In this document: one piece after another, positions 58,097 through 64,000 of the stretch
Position numbering within the stretch: the stretch's first letter is position 1
Layout: every line of letters starts with the position of its first letter
Origin: Collinsella sp.
Lineage (GTDB): Bacteria; Actinomycetota; Coriobacteriia; Coriobacteriales; Coriobacteriaceae
Direction of reading: 5' to 3'
Assembly: GCA_019414445.1 (NCBI GenBank)
Contig: DXMA01000012.1
Coordinates: 1 to 64,000, forward strand
DNA length: 64,000 nucleotides
Made by a program: the position numbers and the translations under genes
Notes under the pieces: generated by a model
Told to the model about the DNA's origin: nothing
What the model saw: the letters and a program-made list of their open reading frames with translations, nothing else
Database searches by the model: none

Positions 58097-58729
58097 CTAT
58101 GCCGTGAGCGGCGCCGCTTCAGCGCCCATGCGGCTCTTATTGCCTCGATCTTTCCAGAAGGGCGAAACGGCTTTCTTCGCCCAAAGGGCAGAGAGGCGCG
58201 CGATCTGCTTGGACGCCGTCCAGGCGCCGGCTCCCGTGAGGAGCGCCACACCGATGGAAGCGAATCCCATTCCCATCGAGGCCAAAACGTACGGAACATG
58301 CCCGATAATGATGCCGTCCACGGCGAACAGGAGCCCTACCAGGCCCGCGCCCCCGAATGCCGCGGCCACGATCCACACGCAGAGCGCAAGAACCCAAATA
58401 CAGATGTAGACTGCAGCGGCAACGGCGACGAACGCGAGCAGCAGCGGAATCCATACCGGAGAGCCCACGATGGCGAGCGCCCATAGAAGTGCCGTGCTCT
58501 TGCGCTTGGTCCTCGCGATCGCGCGCGGCACGGCGGGCAGTTCGTCGAGCGTTGCCTCGGCGACCTCACCGGGCGTGCCCATGGCGGCCACAGCCTCGGC
58601 CTCCGTCATGCCGTCCTCCATACGGTCGGCGATGGCCTCCGCGTAGAACTCCTGCGTTTCCTTTACCTGATCTGCCGGCAGGCAGGCCAGAAGCTCGCCC
58701 AGCCGGTTCAAGAACTCATCGCGCGTCAT
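58097..58729 (-). CDS. DUF1700 membrane protein
   Basis: A 210-aa protein. The N-terminal 70 residues form a helical domain (MTRDEFLNRLGELLACLPADQVKETQEFYAEAI across two parts, then MTEAEAVAAMGTPGEVA), the signature of DUF1700/HAAS-domain proteins. Four hydrophobic segments follow (about 80-180), and a basic tail. These proteins work with PadR regulators, probably as membrane sensors or anti-regulators. Its ATG overlaps the padR end by 14 bp. Confidence 0.88.
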   Translation of the reverse strand: MTRDEFLNRLGELLACLPADQVKETQEFYAEAIADRMEDGMTEAEAVAAMGTPGEVAEATLDELPAVPRAIARTKRKSTALLWALAIVGSPVWIPLLLAFVAVAAAVYICIWVLALCVWIVAAAFGGAGLVGLLFAVDGIIIGHVPYVLASMGMGFASIGVALLTGAGAWTASKQIARLSALWAKKAVSPFWKDRGNKSRMGAEAAPLTA

Positions 58730-59036
58730 GGTGCGCCCCCTCCACGTAACGGTAGATCTCCTGCACGGATGGCCATTCGGCGAGGAACTCGGCGATACGC
58801 TCGCGCCCGGCGTCCGTGATGCGGTAGTACCTCCGCAGCCGCCCGTTGTGCTCGGCGGAGCGCGCGGTGATGCAGCCCGCCTTCTCCAGGCGCTTGAGCA
58901 ACGGATAGAGCGTGGATTCCGTGAGCCCCATACTCGCGGGCACGTCCTTCACGATCTGATAGCCGTAGGATTCCTCGCCCGAGACGGCCGCGAGCACGCA
59001 GGCCTCGAGGAAGCCGCGCTTCATCTGTGCCTCCAT
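58716..59036 (-). CDS. PadR-family transcriptional regulator
   Basis: A 106-aa winged-helix repressor. MKRGFLEACVLAAVSGEESYGYQIV is the PadR start in pattern, then GLTESTLYPLLKRLEKAGCI (recognition helix) and GRLRRYYRITDAGRERI (wing), ending in a short dimerisation helix. ATG 59036 follows a near-perfect AAAGGAGGTG site, so the longer frame upstream is rejected. First gene of a padR-DUF1700-DUF4097-like operon. It very likely represses its own promoter, which has a dyad over the -10 box. Confidence 0.93.
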   Translation of the reverse strand: MEAQMKRGFLEACVLAAVSGEESYGYQIVKDVPASMGLTESTLYPLLKRLEKAGCITARSAEHNGRLRRYYRITDAGRERIAEFLAEWPSVQEIYRYVEGAHHDAR

Positions 59037-59073
59037 CCGCACACCTCCTTTCGTAGTATACTGTGTAACACCT

Positions 59074-59102
59074 ACTATATGACACATAGTGTATGATGTC
59101 AA
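59074..59102 (-). promoter_or_regulatory. Consensus promoter and dyad operator of padR
   Basis: On the minus strand TTGACA (59102-59097), a 17-bp spacer and TATAGT (59079-59074) form a near-consensus sigma-70 promoter. An imperfect dyad, ACTGTGTAACA / TGACACATAGT (about 59060-59090), overlaps the -10 region. PadR proteins typically bind such ATGT/ACAC dyads. The start codon lies 38 bp downstream of the -10 box. Confidence 0.75.
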
Positions 59103-59141
59103 CAGTTGTCGTATAGGGAGTCCGGTCTGTCTGTCCCCTGC

Positions 59142-59176
59142 GGGTACTCATTGGGGACGTACTTAAATGAGTACCC
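59142..59176. repeat. 11-bp perfect hairpin with GGGGAC apex
   Basis: GGGTACTCATT (59142-59152) is exactly inverted as AATGAGTACCC (59166-59176), with GGGGACGTACTTA in the loop. A second, looser unit follows at about 59190-59230 (GGGGACGTTCTTT, then GTGCCGGCAC and GGGACACTCC). It is in the gap between the padR promoter and cutC. It belongs with the other GGGAC-apex hairpins at 11788-11840 and 25905-25941. Confidence 0.7.
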
Positions 59177-59320
59177 ATCGCTCAAGGTGGCACCTGGGGA
59201 CGTTCTTTATGTGCCGGCACTTTGGGACACTCCTTGTCAAGGTTTTGTTCCATCGTGCGGGTTGCTATTTAACGTGCGACAATGCCGTGTGGAAATCGAA
59301 ATGTCTCCTGGGGGCTATCT

Positions 59321-59998
59321 ATGCTGTACGAGTTTTGTGCCGAGAACTTTGAGCGTGTGCCGGCGGCTATCGATGCCGGTGCTAAGCGCATCGAGTTGTG
59401 CGACAACCTTGCCGTCGGTGGTACCACGCCCTCGGCCGGCGTTATCAGCACTACGGTCAGCTATGCTCACGAGCATGACGCGCGAGTGATGTGCATGATT
59501 CGCCCGCGTGGCGGTGACTTTCACTACAACCAGGACGAGCTGCGCATGATGGAGATGGACTTGGGTCTTGCCGTGAGCGCCGGCGTTGACGGCCTGGTCT
59601 TTGGCTGCTGCAAGCCCTGTGCCGGCGGCTGGGCGCTCGACGAGCTCACCCTCGGCGCCCTCGTGATGGCTACGGGCTGCGCGACCGAGGAGTGCAAGCG
59701 CGGGGCCATCGATATCACCTTCCACATGGCCTTTGACCAGCTCTCGCCCGAGGCTCAGCTGGACGCCATTGACACACTCGCCGACTGCGGCATCACGCGC
59801 ATCCTGACGCATGGTGGTGCTGCCGGAACGCCGATCGAGGACAACCTGGAGCACCTGTCGCGTCTTGTCGAGTATGCGGGCGACCGCCTGACCATCCTTC
59901 CCGGCGGCGGCATTTCTACGGCCAACCGCGATGCCGTGGCGGCAGCACTTGGCGTCTCCGAGCTCCATGGCACCAAGATCGTGCCGCTGGGGGTATAA
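59321..59998 (+). CDS. cutC: CutC family protein
   Basis: A 225-aa TIM-barrel protein: LYEFCAENFERVPAAIDAGAKRIELCDNLAVGGTTPS is the CutC start in two parts, then VMCMIRPRGGDFHYN, GVDGLVFGCC, ITFHMAFDQ, CGITRILTHGGA and ILPGGGI. CutC was linked to copper homeostasis but later work has questioned this; the conserved site suggests an enzyme of unknown reaction. ATG 59321 has TGGGGGC upstream. It is three bases from the next gene, so the two share a transcript. Confidence 0.92.
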   Translation: MLYEFCAENFERVPAAIDAGAKRIELCDNLAVGGTTPSAGVISTTVSYAHEHDARVMCMIRPRGGDFHYNQDELRMMEMDLGLAVSAGVDGLVFGCCKPCAGGWALDELTLGALVMATGCATEECKRGAIDITFHMAFDQLSPEAQLDAIDTLADCGITRILTHGGAAGTPIEDNLEHLSRLVEYAGDRLTILPGGGISTANRDAVAAALGVSELHGTKIVPLGV

Positions 59999-60001
59999 CC
60001 C

Positions 60002-60799
60002 GTGGCGCTGGTATTTGACGTCCAGCAGGCGAGCGGCAAGCCCGACGATAATCGGCGCCCTGGCACCGCGTGCCCCTTTTGCGACACGGAGGGGCTCGCC
60101 AACATCATCCAGCGCGATGGTGACTGCATCTGGCTCGAGAATAAGTTCAAGACCTTGCGGGCCACCCGTCAGACCGTATTGATCGAGTCGGCCAATCACG
60201 ACGCCGACCTGGCGACCTATGAACCAGATGAGCTGCATCATGTGATGCGGTTTGCCCTGGGCTGTTGGCAGCAGATGATCGATTCCCAACAGTACCGCAG
60301 TGTGCTCATGTACAAGAACAAAGGCCCGCTTTCGGGCGGCAGTCTCGTCCATCCACACATGCAGATTGTGGGCTTGGAACAGGAGGACGGCTATGCGGCG
60401 CTGACTTCCGCCAATTTCGAAGGCGTCAATGTCTGGCAACAGGGGAGAGTCTCGGTCAACATCTCAACCGAACCGATCATGGGGTTCTTTGAGGTCAATG
60501 TTTCAGTCCCACAGGGAATCGCCGCCAGCGACGACGCCCGCGACCAAGCCGAAGCGGACCTGTTTGCCGATGCGATTCAGGTGGCCCTGCGCTATATCCT
60601 GCACGAACACCACGGCGGTCGCGCGGAGTCGTACAACTTGTTCTTCTACCACATGGACGGCCGGACCATTGCCAAGGCGTTGCCACGTTGGGTGGTATCG
60701 CCCTACTTCGTGGGCTATCGTCTGGCCCAGGTTAATGCCGAGACCACGCTCGATATCGATGCTGAGCGCCTACGCGCGCATCTGGAAACGCTCGTATAG
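60002..60799 (+). CDS. GalT-like HIT-superfamily protein (DUF4931)
   Basis: A 265-aa protein of the galactose-1-phosphate uridylyltransferase fold. CPFCDTEGL near residue 24 is a zinc-ribbon-like motif as in GalT, GPLSGGSLVHPHMQIVG near 110 carries the His-x-His catalytic pattern, and FFYHMDGRTIAK and VSPYFVGYRLAQVN lie near the C-terminus. Probably a nucleotidyl transferase or hydrolase. GTG start, three bases after cutC. The pairing with cutC has no obvious metabolic explanation. Confidence 0.8.
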   Translation: MALVFDVQQASGKPDDNRRPGTACPFCDTEGLANIIQRDGDCIWLENKFKTLRATRQTVLIESANHDADLATYEPDELHHVMRFALGCWQQMIDSQQYRSVLMYKNKGPLSGGSLVHPHMQIVGLEQEDGYAALTSANFEGVNVWQQGRVSVNISTEPIMGFFEVNVSVPQGIAASDDARDQAEADLFADAIQVALRYILHEHHGGRAESYNLFFYHMDGRTIAKALPRWVVSPYFVGYRLAQVNAETTLDIDAERLRAHLETLV

Positions 60800-60829
60800 C
60801 AAGGCGAGCGCCTTCGAAAAGTGTGCTGC

Positions 60830-61828
60830 CTAGCGTGCCATCGCGTCGCGCCCAGCCTTGACCCGCTTGCGCTGTTTGGCGCGCTCCTCGCCGGTTAGGC
60901 GCTCAAAGAGGTGCCCGATAATCGAGGCCAGCACCTGCTGAAACAGCGTTCCGCACATGACGGGAAACACGACTTCGCCTGGAAAGTACTGCGTGGCGAT
61001 GACGGCGCCCGAAGAGATGTTACGCATGCCGCAGGTAAAGCACATGGTAGTCGTCTCGCTATATGGCAGATGCAGCGCGCGGGCGACCAGAATGCCGACG
61101 ACAAAGCCGCTGATGGCGAAGGTCAAAATAAAGAGGGCGACTTCCAGGCGCACCGCATTCATGTGCAGCACGTACTCGCTCATGGCGGTGGAGTTGGAGG
61201 CGATGACACCCATCATCATGAACTTACAGGCGGGCGAAAGCGCGGGGGAGAGTTTCTCGTGTCCCCATCCGCGCGTGAACTCGTTGATCACGATGCCGAG
61301 CACGGCGGGGATGGCGATCATAAAGGCCATGTTCTGCATCATGCCCGGAACATCGATTGCAACGGTGGCACCCAGCAGGAGCTTAAGCGTGAGCGGAATC
61401 GTGACGGGCGAGATGACCGAGGACGTCAGGATGATGGTGAGCGCGAGCGGGCCGTTGCCGCCGAACATGCTGATCCACATAAAGGCGGTGACTGCCACGG
61501 GTACGCTGTACTCGAGCACGATGCCGCAGACAAGGTTTGGGTTGGAACCAAAGAACAACGATCCTGCGGCATAGGCTGCAAGGGGGATGAGCGCCGCCGA
61601 GACGAGCAATGCCGCAATCAGATGCAGCGGACGGCGGAACACCTCAGTAACCTGATGGAAAGTGTTGCTGAGCGCACCTTGGAACGTCATAAAGGCAAAC
61701 AGGGCGGGAACGATTGGCTTGAGCACGCCGATCTGCTGGGGAAAGAGCACGCCGAGCGTAACGCAAATCGGAACGATGACCTGCATGTACCCCGCGAGAA
61801 ACTTACCCAGTCCAACCCATTGCTTCAT
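60830..61828 (-). CDS. Bile acid:sodium symporter (BASS) family transporter
   Basis: A 332-aa membrane protein with about ten helices. FMTFQGALSNTFHQV, IVLEYSVPVAVTAFMWISMFGGNGPLALT, TSSVISPVTIPLTLKLLLG and FTCGMRNISSGAVIATQYFP match the BASS/YocS family, with the crossover Asn-rich loops. A very basic tail (RAKQRKRVKAG) stays inside. AAGGGAG precedes the ATG. Substrates in bacteria include keto acids and organic anions, as well as bile acids; in a gut organism bile acids are possible but unproven. Confidence 0.88.
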   Translation of the reverse strand: MKQWVGLGKFLAGYMQVIVPICVTLGVLFPQQIGVLKPIVPALFAFMTFQGALSNTFHQVTEVFRRPLHLIAALLVSAALIPLAAYAAGSLFFGSNPNLVCGIVLEYSVPVAVTAFMWISMFGGNGPLALTIILTSSVISPVTIPLTLKLLLGATVAIDVPGMMQNMAFMIAIPAVLGIVINEFTRGWGHEKLSPALSPACKFMMMGVIASNSTAMSEYVLHMNAVRLEVALFILTFAISGFVVGILVARALHLPYSETTTMCFTCGMRNISSGAVIATQYFPGEVVFPVMCGTLFQQVLASIIGHLFERLTGEERAKQRKRVKAGRDAMAR

Positions 61829-62052
61829 ATGCTCTTGTGACTCCCTTTGCTCGTGAATCCGTTTTGAATGGATATGCTAGACGCTCGCATGCGTCCGTGT
61901 GTCAGAAACGCTTGAATATTTCGAGGCTATTACCGGCATCGTTTACCGAAACCGCGGCGTGCCGCGAGGTTCTGCGTCCGTGCCGCACGGTATAATAAAT
62001 CCGTTCAACAGATCTGCCTGCCGAAGCGGGCATACACAGAGGACTCATCGCT

Positions 62053-62118
62053 ATGAACCGTGAGAGGTATCGCGGCGACCTGCCCCTATCGGGGGTGGGC
62101 GCCTATGTCATCGCTTAA
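62053..62118 (+). CDS. Possible 21-codon upstream ORF overlapping recJ
   Basis: ATG 62053, with AGAGGAC eight bases upstream, opens MNRERYRGDLPLSGVGAYVIA and stops at TAA 62116-62118, thirteen bases inside recJ in another frame. Its ribosome site is better than that of recJ (GGGGGTGGG), so coupled re-initiation is plausible. Could also be chance, or a frame difference caused by a sequencing error. Confidence 0.3.
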   Translation: MNRERYRGDLPLSGVGAYVIA

Positions 62119-64000
62119 GACGACGCATCGCTGGGCGGTCGCTCGGCAAAACCCCGAGCTCGAAAAGGAGCTTTCGGCTGGCCTGGGCATACCCGGGCTG
62201 GTGGCGCGCATTATGGTTGCGCACGGCATTACATCCATCGAGGAAGGCCAGCTGTTTTTGACGCCTTCGCTCGATCGCGACTGGGCGGACCCGCTCGTTA
62301 TTCCGGGCATGGCGGTCGTCGCTGACCGCGTTGAGCGTGCTATTCGCAGCCACGAGCGCATCGCCGTCTTTGGCGATTTTGACGTCGACGGCATTACGTC
62401 GACTTGTCTGTTGACCGAGGCGCTACGTTCGTTTGGCGCCAACGTCACGCCGTTTATTCCGCATCGCTTTGACGAGGGCTACGGCCTGTCGCGTGCGGCG
62501 CTCGACCGCGTCAACGAGCTCGCCCAACCCAACCTGATCGTGACCGTCGATAACGGCATTGCCGCCAAGGAGGAGGTCTCCTATCTGGAGAGCCTGGGGA
62601 TCGATTTGGTGGTCACGGACCATCACGAGCCGTCCGACCAGGTGCCGCAGGGCGTGCCCCTGACCGACCCCAAGCTCGAGGACGAGGGCCCCTCGCGCGA
62701 GCTTGCCGGTGCCGGCGTGGCGCTCAAGCTGGTGCAGGTCCTGGGCGAGCGTTTGGGCAAGCCGTCGTATTGGCGTTCGCTGATCGAGGTCGCGGCGCTG
62801 GGCACCGTGTCCGACATGATGCCGCTCACGCCCGAGAATCGCGCACTGGTCGCCGAGGGCATCCAGCAGATGCGCGTGACGGCCCGTCCCGGCTATATCG
62901 CGCTTGCCGCACTTGCCAAGGCCGACCTTTCTACCATTACGGCCGACGGCCTGTCGTTTTCGCTCATCCCTCGTCTGAATGCTGCCGGCCGCATGGCTGA
63001 TCCCAAGCTGGCGCTCGACCTGCTGCTTGCCCGCGATCCTATCGAGGCAAGTGCACTGGCAGCCGAGCTCGAGGAAATCAACCGTCAGCGCCGCGAGATC
63101 GAGGCCGAGCTTACGCGCGATGCCATGGCGAAGGTCGAGGAGACTTATGACGGCGGGCGCGCAATCGTCGTGGGCGGCGAGGGCTGGCACGAGGGCGTCA
63201 AGGGCATCGTGGCGAGCCGCCTGACCAATCGCTATCACGTGCCGGCGCTGCTCTTCTCGATCGAGGACGGCGTTGCACGCGGATCGGGTCGCTCGGTGGG
63301 CAAGGTCAACCTGTTCGATGCCGTCGAGCGTTGCTCCGATCTGCTGATTCGCCGCGGCGGGCATGCCGGTGCGGTGGGTGTAACCATCGAGGCATCCAAG
63401 CTCGATGAGTTCCGCCGTCGCCTTTCGGCCGTGCTATCGGAGCTTCCCGCCGATGACTTTGAGGACACTGACGAGGTTGCCGCCACCGTTGACCTCTCCG
63501 AGCTAAATATCGAGACTATCGAGCAGATTTCTCGTCTTGAGCCGTTTGGCCAGGGCAATAAGGTGCCGCTTCTGGCTGCCGAGGGCGTGACGATGTGCGA
63601 TCGCGCCGTGGTGGGCAAAACCGGCGAGCACATGCGCTTTGTGGCGACCGATGGCGCCGCGAGTGTGCCGGCCATCATGTTCCGCGTGCCGCAGATCGAT
63701 AGGCTCATCAATTGCGACAGCGCCGTCGACTTGGTGTTCGAGGCCGTGGCCGAGCATTGGCAGGGACGCGTGAAGCCCAAGCTCATGATCAAAGATGTCT
63801 TGGTGCGCGATACCGCGGCGTCCAATATCGACGATCCGGCATGCGAGCTTCGCCGCGGCGTGCAGCCGGCGGATTCTGGCCTGCGCCTGGAGTCGCGTAA
63901 ACGCGAGACGCTCGCCCAGCTTTCTTATACCGAGCTCACGCGCTCGCTTATCCATAGCTTTATCGGCTCGAACCAGCCACATCGCGCGCAGGTCGAGGCA
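62105..64000 (+). CDS. recJ: Single-stranded-DNA exonuclease RecJ (partial, 3' end missing)
   Basis: A 5'-to-3' single-strand exonuclease for recombination and repair. The 632 codons in the window cover: motif I FGDFDVDGIT near residue 97, NGIAAKEEV near 150, the DHH motif VTDHHEPSD near 175, AAGRMADPKLALDLLLARDP near 295, and the DHHA1 RGGHAGAVGVTIEASKLDEFR near 418. An OB-like C-terminal part (ETIEQISRLEPFGQGN...) follows. The frame runs off the right edge. It starts at ATG 62105. Confidence 0.95.
   Translation, partial: MSSLKTTHRWAVARQNPELEKELSAGLGIPGLVARIMVAHGITSIEEGQLFLTPSLDRDWADPLVIPGMAVVADRVERAIRSHERIAVFGDFDVDGITSTCLLTEALRSFGANVTPFIPHRFDEGYGLSRAALDRVNELAQPNLIVTVDNGIAAKEEVSYLESLGIDLVVTDHHEPSDQVPQGVPLTDPKLEDEGPSRELAGAGVALKLVQVLGERLGKPSYWRSLIEVAALGTVSDMMPLTPENRALVAEGIQQMRVTARPGYIALAALAKADLSTITADGLSFSLIPRLNAAGRMADPKLALDLLLARDPIEASALAAELEEINRQRREIEAELTRDAMAKVEETYDGGRAIVVGGEGWHEGVKGIVASRLTNRYHVPALLFSIEDGVARGSGRSVGKVNLFDAVERCSDLLIRRGGHAGAVGVTIEASKLDEFRRRLSAVLSELPADDFEDTDEVAATVDLSELNIETIEQISRLEPFGQGNKVPLLAAEGVTMCDRAVVGKTGEHMRFVATDGAASVPAIMFRVPQIDRLINCDSAVDLVFEAVAEHWQGRVKPKLMIKDVLVRDTAASNIDDPACELRRGVQPADSGLRLESRKRETLAQLSYTELTRSLIHSFIGSNQPHRAQVEA

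Overview
The window looks like a chromosomal segment of a high-GC anaerobic actinobacterium of the Collinsella / Coriobacteriia type. This is inferred from codon and GC style, an NADH-peroxidase-type reverse rubrerythrin, an Etf-coupled D-lactate dehydrogenase, a single-chain PurL and the kinds of intergenic hairpin repeats; no rRNA gene was seen and no tRNA gene was recognised, so the genus is an inference.

Layout. 1-726: tail of a truncated IS1249-like transposase joined to a foreign coding scrap. 728-3808: pyridoxal-phosphate synthase pdxST, divergent from a MocR/PdxR-like regulator. 3803-5340: two copies of a 119-bp structured repeat bracketing a PD-(D/E)XK-like gene (a third copy lies at 16565-16683). 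5474-8901: reverse rubrerythrin, then an alcohol/aldehyde dehydrogenase operon. 8891-10469: an MFS exporter with a possible leader peptide, bracketed by direct repeats. 10654-16441: a HIRAN gene broken by one stop, a small acidic protein, a phosphoesterase, a DUF2130 coiled-coil protein and a Ski2-like helicase. 16750-23351: tRNA-modification genes (TrmB, a Trm9-like methyltransferase, Elp3), an XRE/DUF4097 membrane pair and a spermidine-synthase-like protein. 23379-28991: a three-gene TerB / DUF2791 ATPase / helicase operon that matches my recollection of the Shango anti-phage system. 29079-33120: DUF554 protein and a five-gene secreted/membrane cluster of unknown role. 33467-37092: D-lactate dehydrogenase with EtfB and a ferredoxin-fused EtfA, probably an electron-confurcating complex. 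37089-42572: HD hydrolase, AzlCD exporter, KdgT-type permease, diguanylate cyclase, DMT transporter. 42672-50757: purL, CPA2 antiporter followed by a three-hairpin array, SDR oxidoreductase, homoserine dehydrogenase. 51009-57307: branched-chain amino-acid ABC transporter with two tandem binding-protein genes. 57314-59102: decayed IS110 and ParB-like remnants next to a PadR-DUF1700-truncated third gene operon. 59321-64000: cutC, a HIT/GalT-like protein, a bile-acid-symporter-family protein and the 5' part of recJ.

Working together: branched-chain amino-acid import (liv) and export (azlCD), homoserine/PLP/purine biosynthesis, lactate oxidation through Etf, and aldehyde/alcohol redox balance give the metabolic picture of a fermentative gut anaerobe. 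The most unusual content is in the accessory and non-coding parts: the Shango-like operon, the 119-bp repeat with compensatory stem changes, the 62-bp-periodic hairpin array with G-U pairs, the leader-peptide arrangement before the MFS gene, and the co-location of Elp3 with a Trm9-like methyltransferase.
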